Shown: positions 44,834-52,998 of the stretch, one piece after another | How the letters are laid out: every line of letters begins with the position of its first letter | Numbering within the stretch: position 1 is the first letter of the stretch | Assembly: GCA_964370715.1 (NCBI GenBank) | Contig: CAYJKJ010000002.1 | Span: forward strand, 124,001 to 188,000 | Origin: CAYJAY01 sp964370715 | Lineage (GTDB): Bacteria > Bacillota > Clostridia > Oscillospirales > Ruminococcaceae | Direction of reading: 5' to 3' | DNA length: 64,000 nt | Position numbers and translations under genes: made by a program | The notes under the pieces: generated by a model | The model's input: only the letters and a program-made list of their open reading frames with translations | Database searches by the model: none | Told to the model about the DNA's origin: nothing

Positions 44834-46408
44834 TTAATCCCCCTCCTTAAGCCAAGATCTTAGGAGATTTGCAGTTATTTCCGGATTTCCTTTTGCAAAA
44901 TCTCTTATCTCTTCAACTATTGCATCGTTTGTCGGGTTTTCGGTTGCCAAAGCATCTGCCGTTAGTTGACGTTTATAATCTTCGATCTCTTTTTTGTTTC
45001 GTTCAAATTCCAATTGACTGTCTATCTCTGCTTGTTCTGCCGCTTTTTTGGCTCTTCTTCTCAACAAGAGGAACAATATCAATCCAATTATAAGCAGACC
45101 CGCAAAGCTTATGCCTCCTATAATAGCTACTTGTGTTATATTGCCGAATTCCAACGAATCATCTTCGTCGGCAACTTCAAAGTTGAAGCCGGAAACGAAT
45201 ATAAGGTCGGGTTCTATGTCTACGCTTTTTGAAATAAGATTTGTTAATTCTTCTCGGCGTTGCTCGGTCAAGCTAGGTTCGTTAACCAAAACCGAAACGG
45301 TTGCTCTTTCAAGCCTTGCTTCGCCTTTTTCAATCTGGGTTTTTATGTATGAATAATCGATATCTGTGTCCCATGTGAAGTAGGTCGCATCTTCGCCGTC
45401 GGTTCCGGAATAGGAATATTGGGGGAAATCCGTGTTGTCCTCTTCTCCCACCAAGCCCCCCATCTCGACATCTTCGCCAAGGGTATATGAGCCTTGTGTG
45501 CTTGTAACAAATCCATCGCCATCGGGGTTTTCTTGAAGCTCAAGCATCTCGGTCAACATAGCGTCGTAGTTGATAGTTACCTTTGCGGTTGCAACAACTC
45601 CGTCAGAGCCGTAACGCGGGGAAAGCAAGCGAACTATATTTTGTTCTATCTGCGATTGAGCCGCATATTCAAACTCAACGTTTTGACCTATCGTCAACGT
45701 TTCGTCGTCGTTCTCTGCGTGGAGTTCGAGGGATTGCCTTGAATCGATAACCGCAACATCTTCGGGCGACATCTTTGGAACACCGAAAGCCACGAGGTTT
45801 TTAATCGCCGAAACCTGGATAGGGTCGAGCGTTACACCGGGGTCGAGCGTTAGCAAAACGCTTGCGCTGGATTTTGCTTGTTCGTCTGCTTCATCCCAAA
45901 TATAGTTGCTCGTTTGGGGCATATCGATTATAACCGTTGCATCAGCGACTCCGTCTACCGATTTAAGGGTTGCTCTCATATCGCTCTGTAGTTGGTATAA
46001 AATCCATTGTTGGCGTTCCGATTCCGTCGTCGTCATGCCAAGGTTGCTTGAAAAATGGTCGTATGTCGGGGCTGTTTTTGGGTAGCCCTCCGCCGCAAGT
46101 TGCAAAATCCATATATCAAACTCATCCTCACGAACCATTATGTTTCCATCAGAACCAAACTGAACATCCGCTCCCCATTGGGAAAGCAAGCTATAGATTG
46201 TTGATTTCTCGTTTGTTTCAAGATTGTTGTACAACGGAACATATCCGGAATTTGAGCTATTCAAAAACAATGTTAATATTATCGCAAATAAGACAACGCC
46301 GCCGAATATTGAAATCGACATTATCTTCTGTTTTCTTGACATATTTTTGATCTGCTCTATTACTGCCTTAAAAGCTTTGTCAATTTCAGTGAATTTCACA
46401 GCTTTCAC
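44834..46408 (-). CDS. fliF: Flagellar MS-ring protein FliF
   Basis: 524 residues. Membrane helices at about 28-48 and 437-458 bracket the periplasmic ring-building motifs (YVPLYNNLETNE; SASVLLTLDPGV). The C-terminal tail (about 505-524) binds FliG. It seeds basal body assembly. Between fliE (41 bp) and fliG. Confidence 0.97.
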   Translation of the reverse strand: MKAVKFTEIDKAFKAVIEQIKNMSRKQKIMSISIFGGVVLFAIILTLFLNSSNSGYVPLYNNLETNEKSTIYSLLSQWGADVQFGSDGNIMVREDEFDIWILQLAAEGYPKTAPTYDHFSSNLGMTTTESERQQWILYQLQSDMRATLKSVDGVADATVIIDMPQTSNYIWDEADEQAKSSASVLLTLDPGVTLDPIQVSAIKNLVAFGVPKMSPEDVAVIDSRQSLELHAENDDETLTIGQNVEFEYAAQSQIEQNIVRLLSPRYGSDGVVATAKVTINYDAMLTEMLELQENPDGDGFVTSTQGSYTLGEDVEMGGLVGEEDNTDFPQYSYSGTDGEDATYFTWDTDIDYSYIKTQIEKGEARLERATVSVLVNEPSLTEQRREELTNLISKSVDIEPDLIFVSGFNFEVADEDDSLEFGNITQVAIIGGISFAGLLIIGLILFLLLRRRAKKAAEQAEIDSQLEFERNKKEIEDYKRQLTADALATENPTNDAIVEEIRDFAKGNPEITANLLRSWLKEGD

Positions 46409-46449
46409 AACTCCCTATATTTATTATAATTCCTCTGCTCACCGCCACG

Positions 46450-46752
46450 TTATACCTGCATCTGCATGATTTCTTTATACGCATTAACGGTTCTTGTTGT
46501 CAATTGAACCGTTGTTTGAAGCATCGATTGTGCTTTAAGGGAATTTATCTGAACCGTAGCTAGGTTGTCGACATCTCCAAGCGACAACGCCAAGCTATCC
46601 GCATCGGCTTGCTGTTGCAACAGCTCTGTTTGTTCGATTGCATCGGTTAAAATATCTTTAAATGCAAACGACGACGGCTGTCCGGCCTCTTCAACTTTGG
46701 ATAATCCAATTGTTTGTTCAAAAAAATCTGTACTCGAAATTTTGTTAATCAT
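46450..46752 (-). CDS. fliE: Flagellar hook-basal body protein FliE
   Basis: 100 residues. Typical FliE pattern: F.D.L.DAI..T, VDNLATVQINSLKAQSMLQT and the C-terminal TRTVNAYKEIMQMQV. It links the MS ring to the rod. It is the first gene of the minus-strand operon; in most bacteria it follows flgB and flgC, which here are 9.5 kb away on the other strand. Confidence 0.94.
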   Translation of the reverse strand: MINKISSTDFFEQTIGLSKVEEAGQPSSFAFKDILTDAIEQTELLQQQADADSLALSLGDVDNLATVQINSLKAQSMLQTTVQLTTRTVNAYKEIMQMQV

Positions 46753-46830
46753 AAATATTCCCCTTTATTGCAATAATTTGAAATTATCGTTCATTTTTTT
46801 GACATTTTAAGCCATAATTGCGCTATTTTC

Positions 46831-46874
46831 GACTTTTCTTTATATATAGTATAATTCTTCTAGGGAAAAGTCAA
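46831..46874 (-). promoter_or_regulatory. Putative promoter of the fliE operon framed by an inverted repeat
   Basis: Minus strand TTGACT (46869-46874), 17 bp, TACTAT (46846-46851). GACTTTTC (46831-46838) and GAAAAGTC (46865-46872) form an 8-bp inverted repeat that brackets the -10 and overlaps the -35. This layout is that of a repressor or activator operator, or of a DNA loop. The 5' leader would be about 85 nt. Confidence 0.55.
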
Positions 46875-47253
46875 AACTTTTTTTATTAATAATTATGTCG
46901 AATGTGTAAATTTCATTTTTTCCCGTGATAAATCGATAAGCTTTTGGCTAAAATTATACATCTGTTTTGTTTCAAATGTTCAAAAACAAACCTAAAACTG
47001 CCTATAACACAGCATATGGTTTAACCAGTTTAGAACATAAATAAATAAAATTGATTAATTATATATGAATTTTTATTGAAAACGACAAATTATGGCTAAA
47101 GGAAAATTTTTCATATTTAAATATAACGTTTCACTTTAACCAAGCGTATTCGATAATATTAAAGCCGTTATTACGCAAGAGTTGCTCCGAAAATTACTTT
47201 TAACCCGCTCCCGATATCTCGGCTATTTTATAAAACGCTGCGTTTCATTGAGT

Positions 47254-47283
47254 GATTGTCAAGGATTGTCTATTTAATAATAT
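47254..47283 (+). promoter_or_regulatory. Candidate flgM-operon promoter with 10-bp-period direct repeat
   Basis: TTGTCA (47256-47261), 16 bp, TAATAT (47278-47283) is a possible sigma-A promoter. GATTGTC is repeated at 47254-47260 and 47264-47270, one helical turn apart and overlapping the -35. It could be a regulator site. No strong sigma-28 promoter is evident for flgM. Confidence 0.35.
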
Positions 47284-47401
47284 TAATATTTTTTTATTTA
47301 GCTATTTAGTTTTTCCGGTTATGTGGAATAAATAATACATAAGCTTTATGTTTTAATATTAAAAACACACCTAAAAACCAAAATAGGAGTTGAAATAAAC
47401 A

Positions 47402-47719
47402 ATGAACATCTCAAACAACTACAGCAACATCGGAATGATGCAAAACGCCGATAAAACCAAAGGCGCATATATTCCGCCCGAAAGAAAAGCCGAGCCTATC
47501 AACATAGCGAAATCCGACAAGATCGAATTAAGCTCAAAAGGAAACCATCAAAAAAACATCGGTGGCGAAGTTAAACAATATGTCAACGCAATTAACGCCG
47601 CAAAAGCCGGAAGCTCGGAAAGAATCGAGATTCTAAAGCAACAATACGCCGGCGACAACGTCCCTGTGTCGGGTCAAGACATTGCAGAAAAAATCCTCAA
47701 CAAGATGTTTGCGGTCTAA
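47402..47719 (+). CDS. flgM: Anti-sigma-28 factor FlgM
   Basis: 105 residues, unstructured N-terminus and C-terminal helices (SERIEILKQQYAGDN and AEKILNKMFAV) that bind the sigma factor. Contains SDKIELSSKGN, typical of Gram-positive FlgM. It keeps FliA (25833-26627) inactive until exported through the finished hook. First gene of the plus-strand operon, with AGGAG before the ATG. Confidence 0.9.
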   Translation: MNISNNYSNIGMMQNADKTKGAYIPPERKAEPINIAKSDKIELSSKGNHQKNIGGEVKQYVNAINAAKAGSSERIEILKQQYAGDNVPVSGQDIAEKILNKMFAV

Positions 47720-47753
47720 CCCACCTTCCCACATAAATTTATACGAGGTAGAT

Positions 47754-48218
47754 ATGACAGAACTTTCTAAGGATTTAATCGGTATCTCGGAACAACTCAT
47801 TGCCCAACTCGAAAAGATGATCAATCTTGAAGGCGATGTTCGAACGGCTTTTTTGCAAAACGATTATAATCTTATCAACAATTACATGAACACAAAGCAA
47901 GCGAGCATTATGGCTCTTCGCCAACTTGAAGATAAACGATTGAGTTTGTTTAAAAAACATGACATCGAAAACATAACGCTAACCGAGCTGTTGCCCCGTT
48001 TCGAAAAACAAGAAGAACAACAGCTAGTTGCCATTTTGGCAAAGCTTAAAGAAAGCTATACAAAACTTGAACACGTTAACAAGATTTCGCTTGATATCGT
48101 CAACAAGTATTCGCAGATAATTGAAAAGAGCCAAAAAGATTCAAAACAATTGTATGGGATAGACGGAAAGAAAACAAATTCGACAACCCCTTCGTATTCG
48201 ATAAGCGAAAAAGTATAA
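47754..48218 (+). CDS. flgN: Flagellar export chaperone FlgN
   Basis: 154 residues from ATG 47754 (MTELSKDLIGI), preceded by GAGGTAG; the open frame beginning at 47682 overlaps flgM and lacks a site. Mostly helical/coiled coil, typical of FlgN. It escorts FlgK and FlgL, encoded immediately downstream, to the export gate. Assignment by fold and position (flgM-flgN-flgK-flgL, as yvyG in Bacillus). Confidence 0.85.
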   Translation: MTELSKDLIGISEQLIAQLEKMINLEGDVRTAFLQNDYNLINNYMNTKQASIMALRQLEDKRLSLFKKHDIENITLTELLPRFEKQEEQQLVAILAKLKESYTKLEHVNKISLDIVNKYSQIIEKSQKDSKQLYGIDGKKTNSTTPSYSISEKV

Positions 48219-48269
48219 CTTCTATACTTAACTATACATATTATATATAAGATGCAGGAGATAATAATT

Positions 48270-49820
48270 ATGCGACCAACTTTTTTAGGCTTTGAAATGG
48301 CAAAGCAATCTATATTCACCAATCAAAAATCTATCGATATAGTAGGCAACAACCTTTCCAACGCCAACACTGCGGGATACACAAGGCAAAGGGTCGAGAG
48401 AACCTCTGTTGCGGTTAACAACAATCTCTCAAGAATAACAACCAGCTCGATAGGCCTAACGGGTCAAGGTGTTGAAGCGGTTGGGATCGAACAGGTTAGA
48501 GACGTTTTCATCGACCAACGTTTCCGCGAAGAATACGCCAACGCAAGCTACCACGGAAAATCTGCTGAAATTCTAGCAGACATCCAAACAGCTATCGGCG
48601 ACGGCGCAGACATAACCGACGAAGCCGGCCTATACGGAGCGATGAAACAGCTCTATGAAGGGCTTAACGATTTCATCAAAGAACCAACGATGCATTCCCA
48701 TGCAAACGTCGTTATGTCGAACTTCAACAACATAACACAAGTTTTAAGACAGATAGACCAAAACCTCACCACCGTTGCACAACAACATATCGAAGACCTT
48801 GATATCGATGTTAAACGAGTCAACGAGATAGCAACCCAAATCGCCCATCTTAATGATGTTATAAGCAAAGATTCGGTTATCCTAACCGACCCAAACAACG
48901 AATTTTTCCAACCAAACGAACTCATCGACCAACGAAATCTCCTTCTCGATGAACTCGCAATGTATGGCGACATAACGGTAATCCAAAACGACGACGCGAC
49001 GGTCGATGTCGAGATGGGCAACCACCTTATGATAGACGGAGCGAAAAGCGATTCTATCGTGCTTTTAGCAAACGAAAACCAAACGGTTCAAGTTAAATGG
49101 GGTTCAACGGGCGAAACAATCGACACAACAGGCGGAACACTTCTCGCTTCGCTACATATCCTTAACGGCAGAGGCACAAACATAAACGATTCTATCGATG
49201 AACCGTTCCAAGGCATCCCCTACTTCCGGGATCAAATGGACAACTTTGCAAACAGTCTTGCAGATCTTGCAAACACAACTATTCCCGAGATCGACCCCGC
49301 AACCGGAGATCCTCTAACCGATGCTTCCGGAAACGTCATATACAAAACGCTGCTCGGCGCTAAAGACGAATTCGGCAACACAAGCATCTACGGCGTAAAC
49401 GCCGAAAACATAGCGCTCAGCAACGAATGGACAACGGAAGGCCCCGGCTACTTTATCTACAGCGAAACGGAATATATCGAAGATTATGCTCAACAGATAG
49501 CCGCCGCACTTGTCGACACCTCGTTCACCTTTGATTCACATGGCGAAACTTTCGAAGGATCGTTCATCGACTTTGAGGTTAACATCCTTAGCAAACTCGC
49601 TTCCGATATCAACTTCAACGTAGGAAGACAAGACAGCTACGCAACGATAGCCGACGACTTTTTAGATAAAAGAGACGCCATTTCAGGGGTAAACAGCGAC
49701 GAAGAAACAGCGAATATGTTAATGTATCAAAAATCATACGAAGCCGCAGCAAGGGTTATGACAACGCTAGACGAAATGCTAGACCAAGTTATCAACCGCA
49801 TGGGCAGAGTAGGTCTATAA
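48270..49820 (+). CDS. flgK: Hook-filament junction protein FlgK (HAP1)
   Basis: 516 residues from ATG 48270, with AGGAG 10 bases upstream. The N-terminus QKSIDIVGNNLSNANTAGYTRQ and C-terminus YQKSYEAAARVMTTLDEMLDQVI are FlgK signatures. First junction protein between hook and filament. It is followed by flgL after 21 bp. Confidence 0.96.
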   Translation: MRPTFLGFEMAKQSIFTNQKSIDIVGNNLSNANTAGYTRQRVERTSVAVNNNLSRITTSSIGLTGQGVEAVGIEQVRDVFIDQRFREEYANASYHGKSAEILADIQTAIGDGADITDEAGLYGAMKQLYEGLNDFIKEPTMHSHANVVMSNFNNITQVLRQIDQNLTTVAQQHIEDLDIDVKRVNEIATQIAHLNDVISKDSVILTDPNNEFFQPNELIDQRNLLLDELAMYGDITVIQNDDATVDVEMGNHLMIDGAKSDSIVLLANENQTVQVKWGSTGETIDTTGGTLLASLHILNGRGTNINDSIDEPFQGIPYFRDQMDNFANSLADLANTTIPEIDPATGDPLTDASGNVIYKTLLGAKDEFGNTSIYGVNAENIALSNEWTTEGPGYFIYSETEYIEDYAQQIAAALVDTSFTFDSHGETFEGSFIDFEVNILSKLASDINFNVGRQDSYATIADDFLDKRDAISGVNSDEETANMLMYQKSYEAAARVMTTLDEMLDQVINRMGRVGL

Positions 49821-49841
49821 TAGAAAGGAGCTTGTAAATAT

Positions 49842-50870
49842 ATGAGAATTGCAGACAGAACCAGCGCTCGAAACTATCTCAACTACCTCTACAGCGCAAA
49901 GGGCGATTTTGAAAAAACAACGCAACAAATAGCTTCCGGAAATCGTTTCACTCAGTTATCCGACGATCTAACCGCCGGAACGAGGGTCATGAACACTCGA
50001 ATGGATATGTATAAAACCGAAACCCATTATGACAACGTGACCGCCGTCAACGATGAATTAACGATGACGGAAGACAGGCTTCTTGATGTTAGCGCAATCC
50101 TTGAAAAAGCGAGAACGCTAGCCCTTAAAGCCGCCAACGAAGTCAACGACCCCGAAGTTAGAACCATCATAGCAAGCGAAGTTGAAAACCTCGCTAAACA
50201 GCTGTTAACCAACACAAACAGCAGGTTCAGCGAAAGATATCTTTTCGGAGGTTCAAACGCAAGCCAAGACGAACCGTTCACAATTGGAGCGGATGGAAAA
50301 CTCGAATACAACGGCATTCCGGTAGATGATATCCAAAAAGACCCGACAACGGGAGAGTTCTTCTACACCGATGCCGGCGGAGTTAATCAAGAAATCCCGA
50401 TGGACGAAGATGTTTATATAGATATCGGCCTTGGAATTAAGATGAACGAAAGCCAGATTCAAGGAGACACAGGATTTAAAGTTTCATATTCCGGTCTTGA
50501 TGTTTTTGGATTCGGTGTAGATGAAGACGGCAATTCGGTTAACCTCTATAACATACTCTATGATCTACAAACAAGTATGAAAGACGACGACACCGAAGCT
50601 ATCGGAGACAACATGGAGAGAATTAAAGACGAAACGGATAAATTCCTCGTCAACGTTACCGAAATTGGTATGCAAACACAGTATCTCGACACCGTTGAAA
50701 GTCGCCTTAAAGACACCGTTGATCTTTATAAAGTAAGCATAAACGACCTAATGGGCACAAACTACGAAGAAGCCGCAATCACTCTATCGATGGACGAGAT
50801 GGTCCTCAAAGCAGTTCAACAGCTCGGTTCAAGAATTATGCCGGTTTCGTTGATGGATTTTCTAAGTTAA
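49842..50870 (+). CDS. flgL: Hook-filament junction protein FlgL (HAP3)
   Basis: 342 residues. Flagellin-like N-terminus (RIADRTSARNYLNYLY ... QQIASGNRFTQLSDD) and C-terminal helix (YEEAAITLSMDEMVLKAVQQLG). Second junction protein. Between flgK and the DUF6470 gene. Confidence 0.95.
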   Translation: MRIADRTSARNYLNYLYSAKGDFEKTTQQIASGNRFTQLSDDLTAGTRVMNTRMDMYKTETHYDNVTAVNDELTMTEDRLLDVSAILEKARTLALKAANEVNDPEVRTIIASEVENLAKQLLTNTNSRFSERYLFGGSNASQDEPFTIGADGKLEYNGIPVDDIQKDPTTGEFFYTDAGGVNQEIPMDEDVYIDIGLGIKMNESQIQGDTGFKVSYSGLDVFGFGVDEDGNSVNLYNILYDLQTSMKDDDTEAIGDNMERIKDETDKFLVNVTEIGMQTQYLDTVESRLKDTVDLYKVSINDLMGTNYEEAAITLSMDEMVLKAVQQLGSRIMPVSLMDFLS

Positions 50871-50896
50871 ACTAAAACTTTTCATGAGGTAACATT

Positions 50897-51502
50897 ATGG
50901 AACAATTACTACAAATACAAACTAATCCAATGAAGTATGAAATAGTAACAGAAAGTGCTAAGTTGGAGATAAAACAAGAATTTCAACCCGAAATTCGAAT
51001 AAACTCTCAACAGGGCGGTTTTGAGCATAAAACCACCCCGCAACAGTTGCGCATCGACACCTACGAACAACGCCGTTCGCTCGGGATGCAAAACAACAGC
51101 GATTTTGTTAAATCAACCGGAAACGCCGGAACAAAAAACATTGCTAGCTATATAAGCCAAACCGCTCAAACGAGAGAGGGGTTAAACAATATAGAAAACG
51201 ATGTAACGATAGGCCAGATTGTTCAACAAAGAATTATGACAGGCCCTCCTTCGATGACAACGGTATTTTTACCAACCGGAAGAGCAAGCCTTTCTTGGAC
51301 TCCGGGCAATCTCGAAACAAACTACAAACAAGGCAAAGTTAACTTCAACTTTAATTTCAAAGATGTTGAGTTTGAATATTCCCCACCCTCCGCTAAAATC
51401 AACATTCTATCCCACGCTTCGGTCGATATCGAATATGTAGGCTCGCCCCTATATGTTCCGGCCAGCGCAAACCCAGACTACGTAGAAACGTCATCCGACT
51501 AG
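50897..51502 (+). CDS. DUF6470 family protein
   Basis: 201 residues. Starts MEQLLQIQTNPMKYEI and contains LRIDTYEQRRSLGMQNNSDF, the family's RID(T/S)xxxRxxxG core (YviE in Bacillus). Function unknown; the family is always beside flgL. In Bacillus it is followed by fliW and csrA; here the next genes are different. It ends at the 51485-51529 terminator, whose stem begins within its last codons. Confidence 0.85.
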   Translation: MEQLLQIQTNPMKYEIVTESAKLEIKQEFQPEIRINSQQGGFEHKTTPQQLRIDTYEQRRSLGMQNNSDFVKSTGNAGTKNIASYISQTAQTREGLNNIENDVTIGQIVQQRIMTGPPSMTTVFLPTGRASLSWTPGNLETNYKQGKVNFNFNFKDVEFEYSPPSAKINILSHASVDIEYVGSPLYVPASANPDYVETSSD

Positions 51503-51529
51503 TCGAATGACACAATCGGATGACGTTTC
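51485..51529. terminator. Bidirectional terminator after the DUF6470 gene
   Basis: Perfect 14-bp stem GAAACGTCATCCGA/TCGGATGACGTTTC with a 17-nt loop. The left arm overlaps the last codons of the DUF6470 gene and the stop TAG is in the loop. It lies between convergent genes, so it can serve both, though neither side has a long T run. Confidence 0.75.
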
Positions 51530-51557
51530 ATGAAATATTGTTTGTTTTAAAAAACTT

Positions 51558-52262
51558 TTAAAACAGCTTGTTATGTTTAACGTTGTAGTCCCAAAGGAAA
51601 TCTTGTATATCCTGTGCGCTTTCTTTTGAAGAAACAATATCACAGACATATTTCGGGTTTTCTCCAAATTCGAGAGGTTTTCTAACGATAGCTTTAAGGC
51701 TTTTAAATGTTCCGAATTCATCCGAAATAATGGTGCATTTAGTTCCTATCTCCAAACGATTATCCTCGTTTTTATCGACAGGGTTGTTTTCCATAAGCCT
51801 TGCAACTTTTCGGTTTGTAATCTGAAACACTATCTTGTCGGGCGACATCTCGGTAATTTTAATCTTAACCGAAAGATCCTCGTTTTTAGTTTCTTCTTTG
51901 GTCTTGAAAAATCGTTTTGTTCTAAAAGTTCTTAGTATTCCGGTCTCAAGTTTCGCCTCAAACGTTATCTTGTCGCCATAACATATTTCAGAACCTTTCA
52001 TGAGTTCATCTTCAACATCAGTTAGCTTCATGATAGTTTTATCCGAAAGATAGACAAGCCCTTTAAAACGATGGATTTCTTTTCCGTAGTATACCCTGAC
52101 TATCTCCATTGGAGTTCCTACAGGATAAAGCGGAACAAAGCTATTTTTAAAAACAACAAATTTATCTTCAAGCTCTACAAGAGCCTTTCCGGTTTCCAAA
52201 ATCGTTCCGTCTTCCGACTTGAGAGTAGCTTCGAACTCTACTTTACTTTCTATTGGATACAT
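51558..52262 (-). CDS. YcgR/PilZ-like protein lacking clear c-di-GMP motifs (tentative)
   Basis: 234 residues from ATG 52262 (MYPIESKVEFEA), preceded by GAGGTG; the open frame to 52391 has no ribosome site. The N-terminal half (about 1-95) is beta-rich and has the layout of a YcgR_2 flagellar-brake domain (VPLYPVGTPMEIVRVYYGKEIHRFKGLV). The C-terminal half resembles the end of a PilZ domain, but the RxxxR and (D/N)xSxxG motifs are not seen; instead there is RTFRTKRFF. It is inserted on the opposite strand between DUF6470 and a helical protein. Could be a degenerate brake or an unrelated beta-barrel protein. Confidence 0.45.
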   Translation of the reverse strand: MYPIESKVEFEATLKSEDGTILETGKALVELEDKFVVFKNSFVPLYPVGTPMEIVRVYYGKEIHRFKGLVYLSDKTIMKLTDVEDELMKGSEICYGDKITFEAKLETGILRTFRTKRFFKTKEETKNEDLSVKIKITEMSPDKIVFQITNRKVARLMENNPVDKNEDNRLEIGTKCTIISDEFGTFKSLKAIVRKPLEFGENPKYVCDIVSSKESAQDIQDFLWDYNVKHNKLF

Positions 52263-52347
52263 AAGTTCACCTCGATAATAAAGTTTATATTTGCTACAAG
52301 TGTAACACATTCTTTCAATAAATCCAACATTAAATGAGGAAATGATT

Positions 52348-52824
52348 ATGAAATTCGATATAAAGCTTGTTGAAAGCTTGCTTAAAAACAAAAAAGAAAT
52401 ATTGGAGAAGATCGAAAAAGCAACCGAAGAAATGTGTTCAAAAAATATTGAAACGATAAAAAACGGTTATGAAACCCGAAAAAGATTAATCTCAATGCTA
52501 GGCCAAGCAGACAAAGAAATTGGAAGTTATTGTAGCGACAACGCTCAACTCAGAGAGGCTCTAAACAACAGCACACCAAGATCCGGGCTAGACCCTTTAT
52601 ATATCAACCTCTACGACATTTCCATGTCGATAAAAGCGGTAGTTAACCGCATTATTAAATACGATAGTTTAGTAAACGAAAACGTTAAATCAAAACGTGA
52701 TGAAACGCTTCAAAAAATAACTAAAATAAATAGCGACTTTCCTGTTTCGGCAAACCGCTATCAACAGGGAGTTAAAACTACTTCAACAAAGCCGATGTTT
52801 TTTAAAAGCGGTAAATATATTTAA
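52348..52824 (+). CDS. Small helical protein, possible flagellar export chaperone
   Basis: 158 residues from ATG 52348 (MKFDIKLVESLL), with GAGGAA 6-10 bases before. All-helical, charged, with no membrane segment. Size and position, just upstream of fliD, suggest a FlgN/FliT-type chaperone for FliD, but no family motif is certain. It is transcribed divergently from the brake-like gene, 85 bp apart, so the two may share a control region. Confidence 0.6.
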   Translation: MKFDIKLVESLLKNKKEILEKIEKATEEMCSKNIETIKNGYETRKRLISMLGQADKEIGSYCSDNAQLREALNNSTPRSGLDPLYINLYDISMSIKAVVNRIIKYDSLVNENVKSKRDETLQKITKINSDFPVSANRYQQGVKTTSTKPMFFKSGKYI

Positions 52825-52998
52825 AAAACATTTTATATATAATTTCCATCAAAGGCAAAGATAATCGAAACACTACATAGCTTGCTTTACACATAGTTTT
52901 ACGCCAACATTGCAAAAATTGTAGTATTTCTAAAATTAATATCTTTACACTATTATAATAAATAATTACTAAAATAAGATAAACAGGAGAAAAATTAA

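Larger units (their letters stand above)
46753..47401. other. Divergent control region between fliE and flgM
   Basis: 649 bp, AT-rich, with no gene. It holds a sigma-A-like promoter for fliE (46846-46874) framed by an 8-bp inverted repeat, a CCGATAT sequence at 47211-47217 that resembles a sigma-28 -10 but lacks a clean TAAA at the right distance, and a candidate sigma-A promoter with a repeated GATTGTC (47254-47283). I looked for a c-di-GMP (GEMM) riboswitch core and did not see one. Confidence 0.6.

Noticed and set aside
47187..47217. Sigma-28 promoter with CCGATAT
   Set aside because: The -10-like sequence is good but no TAAA lies 14-16 bp upstream (only AAAATT), and it is nearly 190 bp from flgM; left as a remark.
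46753..47401. c-di-GMP riboswitch upstream of the flagellar operon
   Set aside because: Clostridial flagellar operons often have one, but the GEMM core sequences and stems were not seen on either strand.
47682..47753. Upstream extension of flgN
   Set aside because: It overlaps flgM and has no ribosome site, whereas ATG 47754 follows GAGGTAG.
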